Notes under the pieces: model-generated | What the model was told of the DNA's origin: nothing | What the model saw: only the letters and a program-made list of their open reading frames with translations | Database searches by the model: none | NCBI GenBank assembly: GCA_003001975.1 | Contig: PVUG01000014.1 | Location: 1-64,000, forward strand | DNA length: 64,000 nucleotides | From: Martelella mediterranea | Lineage (GTDB): Bacteria; Pseudomonadota; Alphaproteobacteria; Rhizobiales; Rhizobiaceae | Reading direction: 5' to 3' | In this document: positions 44,543 to 53,907 of the stretch, piece by piece | Layout: each line of letters opens with the position of its first letter | Position numbering within the stretch: the stretch's first letter is position 1 | Position numbers and translations under genes: made by a program

Positions 44543-46069
44543 ATGACAGCAGCGAAACGGTATCTTCTGGTGGTTCTCGCCACCGCTCTTTGTCCCGTGG
44601 TGGCGTTTGCAGACGACTGGACGCCACCCGCCGAACGCACCGATCTTACGCCTAAGGACATGAAGCGGGTGGAAAGCGTTACCCGCCCGACGACGGATTT
44701 TTCCAAACCCGAACGGTTCGAGACCATGCAGGGCGGGGCGGCAACAACAAAGGCCACCGTCAACCGCGATGTGTTCTCGCAGTCATCGGACAACATCACC
44801 TTTGCCGAAGAAGAAACCTTCAAGCTCGGCAATGCCCTGTTTCGCAAGTTCTGGGTATCCTCACCGTCATCCACGCAGGCTTCCGACGGGCTTGGCCCGC
44901 TTTTCAACGCGCGCTCCTGTCAAAGCTGTCACCTGAAGGACGGGCGCGGTCATCCGCCGGAAGGCGACAGCGACGCGACCTCGATGTTCCTGCGACTGGC
45001 GCGGCCCGCCCGCACGCCGGAAGAGCAGGCGCGCATCGACAGCTACGAGACCATCAATTTTCCCGACGAGGTCTATGGCGGCCAGTTTCAGGACTTTGCC
45101 GTGCCCGGCCTTGCCGCCGAAGGTCATATGAAGATCGATTATACGGAAAAGCCGTTCACGCTGGGCGATGGCACGGTCGTTTCCCTGCGCGAGCCGACCT
45201 ACAGCGTGACCGATCTTGCCTATGGCCCCATGGGCGAAGACACGACGCTTTCGCCGCGCATCGCCAACCAGATGATCGGCATGGGGCTGATCCAGGCGAT
45301 CCATCCCGCCGATATTCTGGCCAGGGCCGATCCCGATGACGCAGATGGCGACGGCATTTCCGGCCGTCCGGCGATCGTCAGCGATCACCGCACCGGCGAC
45401 GTCAAGCTCGGCCGGTTCGGCTGGAAGGCGCAGAACGCATCCGTCCGCGACCAGTCTTCCGGCGCCTTTTCCGGCGATATCGGCATTTCCTCGCCCGATG
45501 CGCCCAATCACTGGGGCGACTGCTCCGAAACCGAGGCCGACTGTCTGGCGATGCCGCATGGCGCCCAGCCCCGTCTCGGCGAAACGGAAGCGCCCGATCC
45601 GGTGATGGAGCTGGTGACGTTTTATTCCGAAAATCTGGCCGTTCCCGCGCGTCGCGATGTTGACGACCCCGAGGTGCTGCGCGGTAAACAGGTATTTTAC
45701 GAGGCCGGCTGCACATCCTGCCACACCCCGAAATACGTCACCAGCCGCGATGCGGAAAACGCCGCCCACCGCTTCCAGCTGATCTGGCCCTATTCCGATT
45801 TCCTGCTGCATGATATGGGCGAGGGGCTTGCCGATCATCAGCAGGTGGGCGTTGCCGATGGCTATGAATGGCGCACCGCGCCGCTCTGGGGCACGGGGCT
45901 GACCGAGGTTGTCAGCGGCCATTCCTTCTTCCTGCATGATGGCCGGGCGCGCAACCGCACCGAGGCAATCCTCTGGCATGGCGGCGAAGCGGAAGACGCC
46001 CGCGACAATTTCGCCAATGCCTCGAAAGAGGATAGAGACGCACTGATCAAATTCCTGGAATCACTGTGA
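44543..46069 (+). CDS. Di-heme oxidoreductase family protein (DUF1111)
   Basis: 508 residues. It is exported: the signal peptide is KRYLLVVLATALCPVVAFA. Two heme-c motifs are present, CQSCH in LFNARSCQSCHLKDGRGH and CTSCH in VFYEAGCTSCHTPKYVT. The domain pattern (DGLGPLFNARSC, QFQDFAVPGLAAEG, DADGDGISGRPAIV, FGWKAQNASVRDQSSGAF) is that of the family once called thiol oxidoreductases. It probably handles electrons or iron redox in the periplasm together with the imelysins. The ATG at 44543 follows GGGGGTGAG. It overlaps the next gene by 4 bp (GTGA). Confidence 0.93.
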   Translation: MTAAKRYLLVVLATALCPVVAFADDWTPPAERTDLTPKDMKRVESVTRPTTDFSKPERFETMQGGAATTKATVNRDVFSQSSDNITFAEEETFKLGNALFRKFWVSSPSSTQASDGLGPLFNARSCQSCHLKDGRGHPPEGDSDATSMFLRLARPARTPEEQARIDSYETINFPDEVYGGQFQDFAVPGLAAEGHMKIDYTEKPFTLGDGTVVSLREPTYSVTDLAYGPMGEDTTLSPRIANQMIGMGLIQAIHPADILARADPDDADGDGISGRPAIVSDHRTGDVKLGRFGWKAQNASVRDQSSGAFSGDIGISSPDAPNHWGDCSETEADCLAMPHGAQPRLGETEAPDPVMELVTFYSENLAVPARRDVDDPEVLRGKQVFYEAGCTSCHTPKYVTSRDAENAAHRFQLIWPYSDFLLHDMGEGLADHQQVGVADGYEWRTAPLWGTGLTEVVSGHSFFLHDGRARNRTEAILWHGGEAEDARDNFANASKEDRDALIKFLESL

Positions 46070-47172
46070 GACATGAGGTCGCTGTGAGACATCTTGCCGG
46101 AACCGCCTTTGCCGTCCTTGTTGCGCTGCCGCTGGGCGCAGGCTCCGCCCGGGCCATGAACGAGGAGGCCGTGCCGATGGTGCTGGAAAACGCCGTCGAC
46201 GGCTTCATCCGCCCCGGCTACCATGCCTTCGAACAGGCCTCCGGCACCATGGCTTCGGCCATGAACGCCTTCTGCGCTACGCCCGACGAGGCGACCTATG
46301 GCGAGGCGACGGCAAACTTTGACGCGCTGGTTGGCGCATGGTCGCATATCGAGATCGTGCGCACAGGCCCGGTGATCGACGATCATCGCTTCGAGCGCAT
46401 CCTGTTTTATCCCGACCGCAAGAGCATCGGTCTGAAACAGGTGCAGGCGGCGATCATCGAGAAGGACCAAACCGCTACCGATCCCGGTTATCTGCCGGAA
46501 AAGAGCGTTGCCATGCAGGGGCTGCTGGCGCTCGAATTCGTGCTGTTCGGCACGCAATACGAGACCATGTTCGATGAGGCAGAAACCTATCGCTGCCGCT
46601 ACGGCGCGGCGATTGCGGAGAATATCGACACGATTGCCGGCGAACTGGCGGCAGAATGGGACGCGCCCGATGGCGTTGCCGCCCACTGGAAGAACCCCGG
46701 TCCGGACAATCCGCTGTTTCGCACCAATGACGAGGCGCTGACGGCGCTGCTCGGCGTGCTGGTGCACGGCATGGAGACCGTGCGCGACTACCGTATCGAA
46801 TATTTCTATCGCGGCGAGGAAGGCCCGAATATTCCCACTCGCGCGATCTACTGGCGCTCGGAAAATACCTGGCCCTCGATTCTGGCCAATCTTGAGGGAC
46901 TTCAGACCCTGCTCAACGAGTCGGACATGGTCGACCTTCTGGATGAAGACGTGCGCTCCATCGTCTCCTCCATCAACTTCCTGTTTGCCTCGGTCGAAGG
47001 CGTGGTTGGCGACATGAACCCGGATATCGAGGTCGTGCTTTCCGATCCCGACCAGATTGCCAAGCTCGACTACCTGCTGATCAACACCAAGGACCTGATC
47101 CTCAGGCTCAACGACCGCTATGGCGGCGCGATCGGCCTTGGCGCGGGCTTTTCCTTTTCCGACGGAGACTGA
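46066..47172 (+). CDS. Second imelysin family periplasmic protein
   Basis: 368 residues from the GTG at 46066, which overlaps the previous stop. Another GTG 18 bp later (46084) would start directly at the signal peptide MRHLAGTAFAVLVALPLGAGSARA; the two starts lie in a short direct duplication (GTGAGACAT). The body is imelysin-like: VDGFIRPGYHAFEQASGTMASAMNAFCATPDE and NFDALVGAWSHIEIVRTGPV. The family motif position reads GLLALEFVLFGTQ, so the His of G-x-H-x-x-E is replaced by Leu. It may be the partner subunit rather than a copy with the same role. Confidence 0.9.
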   Translation: MRHEVAVRHLAGTAFAVLVALPLGAGSARAMNEEAVPMVLENAVDGFIRPGYHAFEQASGTMASAMNAFCATPDEATYGEATANFDALVGAWSHIEIVRTGPVIDDHRFERILFYPDRKSIGLKQVQAAIIEKDQTATDPGYLPEKSVAMQGLLALEFVLFGTQYETMFDEAETYRCRYGAAIAENIDTIAGELAAEWDAPDGVAAHWKNPGPDNPLFRTNDEALTALLGVLVHGMETVRDYRIEYFYRGEEGPNIPTRAIYWRSENTWPSILANLEGLQTLLNESDMVDLLDEDVRSIVSSINFLFASVEGVVGDMNPDIEVVLSDPDQIAKLDYLLINTKDLILRLNDRYGGAIGLGAGFSFSDGD

Positions 47173-47176
47173 CGCC

Positions 47177-48280
47177 ATGCGTTCGGGGCTCGTGGATCGT
47201 CGCAGCTTCGTGAAGGCCGCCGGCGCGGCTTTCCTGGCGGGACTTGCCCCATCGGCCGCCTTTGCGCTGTCGCGCGCCGATGCAGTCTATGCCACCGGCA
47301 TTCGCAAACCCGACCGCAGCTTTGCGCTTGCGCTGATGAGCGAGGGCGGTGACTTCATCGCCGAAATCGTACTGCCGGACCGCATTCACGGCCTTGCAGC
47401 CTCACCGGCGACGGGGCAGGTGGCGGCTTTCGCGCGCCGTCCCGGCACGTTCATTCTGGTGTTTTCGCCGGATGGGCGCGGCAGCCGGGCCATCATCCAC
47501 GCGGCCGACGACCGGCATTTTTACGGTCACGGCACCTTTTCGCCGGATGGACGGTTTCTCTACGCCAGTGAAAACGATTTCGAGACCCGCCGTGGCGTGA
47601 TCGGCATTTATGACGGCCGCAACGGCTTCGTGCGGATCGGGGAATATCCGACCTATGGCATCGGCCCACATGATCTGGCGGTCTCGCCGGACGGGCGTTT
47701 TCTGGTCGCGGCCAATGGCGGCATCGAGACCCATCCCGATTTTGGCCGCACGAAACTCAATCTCGACCATATGGAGCCGTTGCTGGCGCTGATCGATGCG
47801 GCTTCGGGCGCGCTTGTCGAAAGGCATGAGCTGCCGGCCGGCCTCAGCCAGCTGTCGACGCGGCATCTGGCCGTGGGAGAGGCCGGGCGCGTCTGGTTTG
47901 CCTGCCAGTATGAAGGCCCGCGCAATGCGCTGCCGCCGCTTGCAGGCCGGTTTTCGCCGGGCGAGGCGCTTTCCTTTGCCGCATTGCCGGAAGAGGTGAC
48001 GATCGGCCTTGGCAACTATGTCGGCGCCATTGCCTACAATCCGCGTGACGGACTGATCGGCCTGTCGTCGCCGAAAGGCGCGGGCATGGTGGTAACGCTT
48101 GATGAAGCCTCCGGCAAACTGCTGTCCTCGCGCACGCTTGCCGATGCGGCGGGCATTGCGCCGGCGCTTCATGGCTTTGCCGTCGGCACCTATGGCGGAT
48201 CGTTCAAGGGACGCCATCATGACGTCGCTTTCGACCAGCATATCCAGCGGCTGACTGGACAACCTCCTGAAGGGCGCTAG
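47177..48280 (+). CDS. DUF1513 family Tat-exported protein
   Basis: 367 residues. The N-terminus is a twin-arginine signal, VDRRSFVKAAGAAFLAGLAPSAAFA. The rest is a beta-propeller-like domain with repeating F-S-P-D-G-R-x-L blocks (FSPDGRFLYASENDFETRRGVIGIYD, VSPDGRFLVAANGGIETHPD) and the ending GFAVGTYGGSFKGRHHDVAFDQH. The function is unknown, but the gene is regularly the last member of imelysin/DUF1111 operons, implying a shared periplasmic process linked to iron. It starts 4 bp after the second imelysin. Confidence 0.92.
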   Translation: MRSGLVDRRSFVKAAGAAFLAGLAPSAAFALSRADAVYATGIRKPDRSFALALMSEGGDFIAEIVLPDRIHGLAASPATGQVAAFARRPGTFILVFSPDGRGSRAIIHAADDRHFYGHGTFSPDGRFLYASENDFETRRGVIGIYDGRNGFVRIGEYPTYGIGPHDLAVSPDGRFLVAANGGIETHPDFGRTKLNLDHMEPLLALIDAASGALVERHELPAGLSQLSTRHLAVGEAGRVWFACQYEGPRNALPPLAGRFSPGEALSFAALPEEVTIGLGNYVGAIAYNPRDGLIGLSSPKGAGMVVTLDEASGKLLSSRTLADAAGIAPALHGFAVGTYGGSFKGRHHDVAFDQHIQRLTGQPPEGR

Positions 48281-48292
48281 ATCAGTTTCGCC

Positions 48293-48748
48293 ATGAAAAA
48301 CATTCTTATCCATGCTGCTTTCATTGTCGGCGTCGTTGTCGCCGGCTTCATCGTCGGCATCGTCAATATCCCGGGCGAATGGTACCAGTCGCTGGCCAAG
48401 CCGCCCTTCAACCCGCCGAACTGGGTGTTCGCGCCCGCCTGGAGCCTGCTTTACGTGCTGATCGGCTGGGCCGGCGCCCGGCTTTTCATTGCCCGGCGCG
48501 AAACATCGGGCGCGCTGACGCTGTGGACCGCGCTTCTGGTGCTCAACCTTGCCTGGTCGCCGCTGTTCTTCGGCATGGAAATGCCGGCGGCGGCTTTTGT
48601 CGTGGTGGTGGCGCTTCTGGCCGGGATCCTGCTGTTTGTCGCCCGCACCTGGAACAAGGACCGGCTTTCAGCCGCTCTGTTCCTGCCCTATGCGGCCTGG
48701 GTTGCCTTCGCAACACTGCTCAATGGCGCGATCGTTTACCTCAATTGA
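48293..48748 (+). CDS. tspO: TspO/MBR family tryptophan-rich sensory protein
   Basis: 151 residues with five membrane helices. The signature PGEWYQSLAKPPFNPPNWVFAPAWSLLYVLIGWAGARLF is typical, as are NLAWSPLFFGMEMPAAAF and LPYAAWVAFATLLNGAIVYLN. TspO binds porphyrins and, in Rhodobacter and Sinorhizobium, modulates tetrapyrrole or nutrient responses. It follows DUF1513 by 12 bp, so it may belong to the heme/iron operon. Confidence 0.94.
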   Translation: MKNILIHAAFIVGVVVAGFIVGIVNIPGEWYQSLAKPPFNPPNWVFAPAWSLLYVLIGWAGARLFIARRETSGALTLWTALLVLNLAWSPLFFGMEMPAAAFVVVVALLAGILLFVARTWNKDRLSAALFLPYAAWVAFATLLNGAIVYLN

Positions 48749-48809
48749 TGTTTCCGGCTTGCTGGGACAACCCGGCCGTGCCACTCTCGCGCCTGCGACG
48801 AGGTAACGC

Positions 48810-49259
48810 ATGACAAATTTCGAGCGCGGCGATTTTCACGCCCGGATCATGAACAGTTTTGCAAGTCAGGGCGCGATGGAGATGCTCGGGGCCGAGCTTA
48901 CCCGCATCAGCCATGGCGTGGTCGAGATCGAACTGCCGTTCGACCCGAAGCTGACCCAGCAGCACGGCATTCTCCATGCCGGCGTGATTGCGACGGGGCT
49001 GGAGACCGCCTGCACCTATGCGTCCTACACGCTGATCGATACCGATGCCTCGCTGCTCACCATCGAATTCAAGGTCAATCTGCTGTCGCCGGGGCGGGCC
49101 GGGCGGTTTCTGTTTCGCGGCGAGGTCACCAAGCCGGGCAGCAACATCATCGTCACCGACGGGCGCGGTTATGCGATGGGAGATGGCCCGGCCAAGCTGA
49201 TCGCCTCGATGACCGGCACATGCATGGTCGTGCGCGACCGGGAAGGGTTTCAGGGCTAG
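48810..49259 (+). CDS. PaaI-type hotdog-fold thioesterase
   Basis: 149 residues. It has the hotdog fold of acyl-CoA thioesterases: RISHGVVEIELPFDPKLTQQHGILHAGVIATGLETACTYAS, in which HGILHAGV is the catalytic-loop signature, then LLTIEFKVNLLSPGRAGRFLFRGEV. The substrate is unknown. The stop is immediately followed by the ATG of the nucleosidase gene. Confidence 0.9.
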   Translation: MTNFERGDFHARIMNSFASQGAMEMLGAELTRISHGVVEIELPFDPKLTQQHGILHAGVIATGLETACTYASYTLIDTDASLLTIEFKVNLLSPGRAGRFLFRGEVTKPGSNIIVTDGRGYAMGDGPAKLIASMTGTCMVVRDREGFQG

Positions 49260-49892
49260 ATGCGGATCGAGACGATTGCGGGAAAGACGGTTCTTTTCGT
49301 GATGGCGGCCGATGCCGAATATGGAGAGAAGCTGCGCGCCCGCATCGATCCGCTGATGACGGGTGTCGGGCCGGTGGAAGCGGCAATCGCGCTGACGAAG
49401 GCGCTCACCGTTGCGACTGCTGCCAACAGGCCGCCGGCGCTGGTCGTGTCGCTCGGTTCGGCCGGTTCCGCCACGCTGGAACAGACCGAAATCTATCAGG
49501 CCGCCTCTGTTTCCTATCGCGACATGGATGCTTCGCCGCTCGGCTTCGAAAAGGGACGGACGCCGTTTCTGGACCTTCCGGCCGAAGTCATCCTGCCGTT
49601 TTCAATACCCGGCCTGCCGACGGCACGCCTGTCGAGCGGCGCCAATATCGTCTCCGGCGCGGCCTATCAATCAATCGATGCGGATATGGTCGATATGGAA
49701 ACCTTCGCGCTTCTGCGTGCCTGCCAGCTGTTTGGCGTGCCGCTGATCGGGCTGCGCGGTATTTCCGATGGCAGGGACGAACTCAAACACGTCACTGACT
49801 GGACCCAATATCTGCATATCATCGATGAAAAACTCAGCCATGCCGTCGATCAACTCGAAAGCGCCATTGAAACCGGCGCGATTCCGCTCTAA
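49260..49892 (+). CDS. 5'-methylthioadenosine/S-adenosylhomocysteine nucleosidase-like protein
   Basis: 210 residues. It is PNP/UDP-phosphorylase superfamily: a short N-terminus (VLFVMAADAEYGEKL), TGVGPVEAAIALTKAL, VVSLGSAGS, and the substrate-binding ADMVDMETFALLRACQLFGVPLIGLRGISDG, where the M-E pair and catalytic Asp region match MtnN-type nucleosidases. It is shorter than MtnN and may be specific for another nucleoside. It is likely co-transcribed with the thioesterase and lies 45 bp before guaA. Confidence 0.85.
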   Translation: MRIETIAGKTVLFVMAADAEYGEKLRARIDPLMTGVGPVEAAIALTKALTVATAANRPPALVVSLGSAGSATLEQTEIYQAASVSYRDMDASPLGFEKGRTPFLDLPAEVILPFSIPGLPTARLSSGANIVSGAAYQSIDADMVDMETFALLRACQLFGVPLIGLRGISDGRDELKHVTDWTQYLHIIDEKLSHAVDQLESAIETGAIPL

Positions 49893-49937
49893 AGGCAGCG
49901 CTTAGCCCTTCCTTTCGTCGGCAAGAAGGCCCCAGCC

Positions 49938-51500
49938 ATGACAGAGATTACGCATCCCGATTCCGTTCTCATCATTGATTTCGGCAGCCAGGTGACGCAG
50001 TTGATTGCGCGCCGCGTGCGCGAAACCGGCGTGTTCTGCGAAATCGTGCCGTTTCAGAAAGCTGAGGAAGGGTTCGAAAGGCTGAAGCCGAAGGGCGTGA
50101 TCTTTTCCGGCGGACCGGATTCGGTCACCCGTGAAGGCTCGCCCCGCGCCCCGCAGGCGGTGTTTGACAGCGGTGTGCCGATCCTTGCGATCTGTTACGG
50201 CCAGCAGACGCTGGCGCTGCAGCTTGGCGGCGAGGTCGAGGGCGGTCATGCGGCCGAGTTCGGCCGTGCGGATGTGGAAATCCTGAAACCTTCGCCGCTG
50301 TTCGAAGGCATCTGGGACGTCGGACAGAAATATCCGGTGTGGATGAGCCATGGCGACCGTGTGACCCACGCGCCGGAGGGGTTTGAAGTGATCGGCACTT
50401 CGCCGCATGCCCCGTTTGCCATCTGCGTCAACGAGGAAAAGCGCTATTACACCACCATGTTTCACCCGGAGGTGGTGCACACGCCTGATGGCGGCAAGCT
50501 GCTTTCCAACTTCGTGCACAAGATCGTCGGGCTGAAATCCGACTGGTCGATGGCCGCCTACCGCGCCGAAATGGTGCAGAAGATCCGCGATCAGGTCGGC
50601 GATAAACGCGTGATCTGTGCGCTGTCCGGCGGCGTCGACAGCTCCGTTGCGGCCCTGCTTATTCATGAAGCCGTCGGCGATCAGCTGACCTGCATCCTCG
50701 TCGACCACGGGCTGATGCGCAAGAACGAGGCGGCTGAAGTCGTCGCCATGTTCCGCGAGCACTACAATCTGCATCTTATTCATGTGGATGCCGTGGACCG
50801 GTTCGTCGGCGAACTGGAAGGCGTCGCTGATCCGGAAACCAAGCGCAAGATCATCGGCCGTCTGTTCATCGAAACTTTCGAGGACGAGGCGAAGAAGCTT
50901 GGCGGCGCCGATTTCCTGGGGCAGGGGACGCTTTATCCGGACGTCATCGAAAGTGTGTCCTTCTCCGGTGGTCCCTCGGTCACGATCAAGTCGCACCACA
51001 ATGTCGGCGGTCTGCCCGAGCGGATGAACATGCAGCTGGTCGAACCCTTGCGCGAATTGTTCAAGGACGAGGTTCGCGTGCTCGGCAAGGAACTCGGCCT
51101 GCCCGACAGCTTCATCGGCCGCCATCCCTTCCCGGGGCCGGGCCTTGCGATCCGCTGCCCCGGCGGCGTGACCCGCGAAAAGCTCGATATCCTGCGCGAG
51201 GCCGATGCCATCTATCTCGACGAAATCCGCAAGAACGGCCTCTATGACGTCATCTGGCAGGCCTTCGCCGTGCTGCTGCCGGTGCAGACCGTCGGCGTCA
51301 TGGGCGACGGCCGCACCTATGAATTCGTCTGCGCGCTGCGCGCCGTCACCTCGGTCGACGGCATGACCGCCGATTTCTACCAGTTCGACATGAACTTCCT
51401 CGGCAAGGCCGCGACCCGCATCATCAACGAAGTCCGCGGCATCAACCGCGTCGTCTACGACGTGACGTCGAAGCCGCCGGGCACGATCGAGTGGGAATGA
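49938..51500 (+). CDS. guaA: GMP synthase (glutamine-hydrolysing)
   Basis: 520 residues. It converts XMP to GMP with glutamine and ATP. The class I amidotransferase domain has the nucleophile in [18 protein letters not shown] and the His/Glu of the triad in [13 protein letters not shown]. The ATP-pyrophosphatase domain has the P-loop [13 protein letters not shown]. The C-terminal dimer domain ends with [25 protein letters not shown], the universal GuaA end. All motifs are intact. Confidence 0.98.
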   Translation: MTEITHPDSVLIIDFGSQVTQLIARRVRETGVFCEIVPFQKAEEGFERLKPKGVIFSGGPDSVTREGSPRAPQAVFDSGVPILAICYGQQTLALQLGGEVEGGHAAEFGRADVEILKPSPLFEGIWDVGQKYPVWMSHGDRVTHAPEGFEVIGTSPHAPFAICVNEEKRYYTTMFHPEVVHTPDGGKLLSNFVHKIVGLKSDWSMAAYRAEMVQKIRDQVGDKRVICALSGGVDSSVAALLIHEAVGDQLTCILVDHGLMRKNEAAEVVAMFREHYNLHLIHVDAVDRFVGELEGVADPETKRKIIGRLFIETFEDEAKKLGGADFLGQGTLYPDVIESVSFSGGPSVTIKSHHNVGGLPERMNMQLVEPLRELFKDEVRVLGKELGLPDSFIGRHPFPGPGLAIRCPGGVTREKLDILREADAIYLDEIRKNGLYDVIWQAFAVLLPVQTVGVMGDGRTYEFVCALRAVTSVDGMTADFYQFDMNFLGKAATRIINEVRGINRVVYDVTSKPPGTIEWE

Positions 51501-51551
51501 TATCGGGTCTCGACTCGTAATAAAGGGCGAGGCCAGACTTTACGGCTCAGG

Positions 51552-51577
51552 GGGGAGTGTGCATCTCCCCTGGCTTT
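51552..51577 (+). terminator. Possible terminator after guaA
   Basis: GGGGAG (51552-51557) pairs with CTCCCC (51565-51570), followed by TGGCTTTT. It lies between the convergent ends of guaA and the IclR-type gene. The stem is short, so this is a modest call. Confidence 0.45.
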
Positions 51578-51627
51578 TGAGCTATGTCTGCTCGGCGCCG
51601 CACCTCTCACGCCTTTTTGTCTCCAGA

Positions 51628-52404
51628 TCACAGCACGCGGCGAAGGCCTGACTGGACGCTGAGCAGTTTTGGCAGGAAGCGTTCGGCAAGCGTAGCTGCG
51701 TCTGCGGAGGTTGCGGACAGGCCGATATTGAGTGCGGCGACGGTTCTGCCGTGCTTGTCGAAAAGGGGGATGGCGATGGAGCAAAGGCCGAGTTCCACCT
51801 CCTGGTCGATGACGGCGAAGCCGTTTTCGCGGGCCTGTTCGACGCGTCTGATGATCTCTGCCGGATCGGTCACCGAAAAGGGCGTGCGGGGCGTGAGATC
51901 GGATTTTTCGATCAGGGCGATGGCCTGTTCGCGCGGCAGTGATGCCAGCAGGATACGGCCCATCGATGTGCAAAAGGCCGGCAGGCGCGAGCCGGGCATT
52001 AGGCCGATGGACATCACGCGCTTTTGCGCGGCGCGGGCCACATAGACGATTTCCGTTTCATCCAGAAGCGCGACAGAACAGCTTTCGCCGATCTGCTCGG
52101 AAAGCTGATCCAGCCATGGCTGGACAAGCTGCGGCAGCGGCAGGGAGGCCAGTGCCGATACGCCCAGACGCAGGACGCGCGGCGTCAGCGTGAAGAATTT
52201 TCCGTCATAATCGGCATAGCCCTCACGCGCCAGCGTCAGCAGCACGCGCCGTGCCGTGGCGCGGTCAAGGCCGGTTGCCGATGCCGCTTCGGCGATCGAA
52301 AGCCGCGGTGTGTCCGCGCCGAACGCCTCGATCACCCTGAGGCCTTTCGCGAGCGAGGCGATGTAATCCGTCGGTTTGTTCAGCATGCGCACGCCACTAT
52401 TCAT
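51628..52404 (-). CDS. pcaR: IclR family regulator, probably PcaR of the pcaIJF operon
   Basis: 258 residues from the ATG at 52404. The N-terminal winged helix is KPTDYIASLAKGLRVIEAFGADTPRLSIAEAASATGLDRATARRVLLTLAREGYADYDGKFFTLTPRVL. The effector domain shows SCSVALLDETEIVYVARA and GLCSIAIPLFD. It is divergent from pcaIJF, the normal place for the IclR-type activator PcaR, which responds to beta-ketoadipate. Alternative starts are ATG at 52446, which would put the direct-repeat operator inside the gene, and ATG at 52386. Confidence 0.88.
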   Translation of the reverse strand: MNSGVRMLNKPTDYIASLAKGLRVIEAFGADTPRLSIAEAASATGLDRATARRVLLTLAREGYADYDGKFFTLTPRVLRLGVSALASLPLPQLVQPWLDQLSEQIGESCSVALLDETEIVYVARAAQKRVMSIGLMPGSRLPAFCTSMGRILLASLPREQAIALIEKSDLTPRTPFSVTDPAEIIRRVEQARENGFAVIDQEVELGLCSIAIPLFDKHGRTVAALNIGLSATSADAATLAERFLPKLLSVQSGLRRVL

Positions 52405-52408
52405 TAAT

Positions 52409-52435
52409 TGAACAAATCTCAATATATGAACAAAT
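52409..52435. promoter_or_regulatory. Direct-repeat operator candidate between pcaR and pcaI
   Basis: TGAACAAAT occurs twice, at 52409-52417 and 52427-52435, 18 bp apart start to start. IclR-type pca regulators (PcaU and PcaR of other bacteria) bind repeated 10-bp half-sites in the same intergenic position. The pair sits directly before the pcaR start and 60-90 bp before pcaI. Confidence 0.45.
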
Positions 52436-52495
52436 AGACTGGTCATGCAAGCGATTGACGCCTTATTTGTCTTTTAGGAAAATGAGGAGAACATC

Positions 52496-53215
52496 ATGAA
52501 AAAGGTCATGTCATCGGTCGCCGAGGCGGTTGCCGACATCCATGACGGCGCTTGCGTGATGATTGGCGGGTTCGGCGGTTCCGGCGCGCCGATCGAGCTG
52601 GTCCATGCGCTTGTCGACCGGTTTCGCGCCACCGGCAGCCCCGCCAATTTGACCATCATCAACAACAATGCCGGCAATGGCGCGGTCGGTATCGCCGCGA
52701 TGATCAGGGCCGGCATGGTGGCGAAGATGATCTGTTCGTTTCCGCGCTCCTCCAATGCGGAGGCCTTCAACGCGAAATACGGCGCCGGCGAGATCGCGCT
52801 GGAGCTTGTTCCCCAGGGCACGCTTGCCGAGCGCATCCGTGCTGCCGGTGCAGGTATTCCGGCCTTCTTCACGCCGTCGGGCTACGGCACGGAGCTGGCG
52901 GAAGGCAAGCCGGTCGAGGAATTCGACGGCAAGATGTATGTGCGCGAGCGCTGGCTGAAAGCCGATTTCGCCCTCATCAAGGGCCAAAAGGGCGATCACG
53001 CCGGCAACCTCACCTATCGGTTGGCGGCACGCAATTTCGCGCCGCTGATGGCCATGGCCGCGGACAGGACGATCGCGCAGGTCTCGGAACTCGGCGCACC
53101 CGGTTCGATCGATCCCGAACAGGTGATCACGCCCGGTATCTTTGTCGATGTCGTCGTCGCGGTGCCCGAGCCGCAACAGGAAGAAGCGCTGGTGCGCGCG
53201 GGAGAGGTCTACTGA
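52496..53215 (+). CDS. pcaI: 3-oxoadipate CoA-transferase subunit A
   Basis: 239 residues. With PcaJ it moves CoA from succinyl-CoA to beta-ketoadipate. It begins KKVMSSVAEAVADIHDGACVMIGGFGGSGAPIELVHALVDRF, with the GGFG-x-x-G-x-P loop of family I CoA transferases, and includes ITIINNNAGNG-like TIINNNAGNGAVGIAAMI and GIPAFFTPSGYGTELAEGK. A GAGGAGAA ribosome site precedes the ATG. It overlaps pcaJ (TGATG). Confidence 0.96.
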   Translation: MKKVMSSVAEAVADIHDGACVMIGGFGGSGAPIELVHALVDRFRATGSPANLTIINNNAGNGAVGIAAMIRAGMVAKMICSFPRSSNAEAFNAKYGAGEIALELVPQGTLAERIRAAGAGIPAFFTPSGYGTELAEGKPVEEFDGKMYVRERWLKADFALIKGQKGDHAGNLTYRLAARNFAPLMAMAADRTIAQVSELGAPGSIDPEQVITPGIFVDVVVAVPEPQQEEALVRAGEVY

Positions 53216-53907
53216 TGAGTGATTTCAACATCAATGACGTCAAGCTTTCCAATGCGCAGATCGCATGGCGCGTCGCTCAGGATATCGAGGACGGTTCCTA
53301 TGTGAACCTCGGCATCGGTTTTCCGGAGATGATCGCGACCTTTCAGCCCGAGGGGCGTGAGGTGACCTATCACACCGAAAACGGCGTGCTGGGCTTTGGC
53401 CGGGCGCCGAAACCCGGTGAGGAGGACTGGGACCTGATCAATGCCGGCAAAAAGGCGATCACGCTCAAGCCCGGCGCATCCTTCTTTCATCATGCCGACA
53501 GCTTTGCCATGGTGCGTGGCGGTCATCTCGATCTTGCCGTGCTCGGCGCCTATCAGGTAGCCGAAAATGGCGACCTTGCGAACTGGCGGGTCGGCTCGAA
53601 GGGCGTTCCCGCCGTCGGCGGCGCGATGGACCTCGTGCATGGCGCCGGGCGCGTTGCGGTGATCACCGACCACGTCGCCAAGGATGGTTCGCCCAAACTG
53701 GTCAAGGCCTGCACTTTCCCCTTGACCGGCGTTGGCTGCGTCGACCGCGTCTACACATCGCTTGCCGTCATCGATATCGTGGATGGCCATTTCGTGCTGC
53801 GCGAAAAACTGGCGGCTGTCTCCATGGACGCGCTCCAGTCCGTCACCGGCGCACCGATCCACCTTGATGGCGATGTCGCCGAGCTTGCCGTACCGGAGGA
53901 TATCTGA
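53215..53907 (+). CDS. pcaJ: 3-oxoadipate CoA-transferase subunit B
   Basis: 230 residues. It is the catalytic subunit that carries the CoA thioester on the Glu of the E-N-G motif, here in VTYHTENGVLGFG. It has SYVNLGIGFPEMIA, ITLKPGASFFHHADSFAMVRGGHLDLAVLGAYQV and VITDHVAKDGSPKLVKACTFPLTGVGCVDRVYTSLAVI. The ATG at 53215 shares its A with the pcaI stop, and its own stop overlaps pcaF in the same way, so I, J and F are translationally coupled. Confidence 0.96.
   Translation: MSDFNINDVKLSNAQIAWRVAQDIEDGSYVNLGIGFPEMIATFQPEGREVTYHTENGVLGFGRAPKPGEEDWDLINAGKKAITLKPGASFFHHADSFAMVRGGHLDLAVLGAYQVAENGDLANWRVGSKGVPAVGGAMDLVHGAGRVAVITDHVAKDGSPKLVKACTFPLTGVGCVDRVYTSLAVIDIVDGHFVLREKLAAVSMDALQSVTGAPIHLDGDVAELAVPEDI

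Noticed and set aside
49260-49798. Frameshift or fusion between the thioesterase and the nucleosidase
   Set aside because: Both genes have complete family ends and a clean TAG-ATG junction, so they are two adjacent genes.
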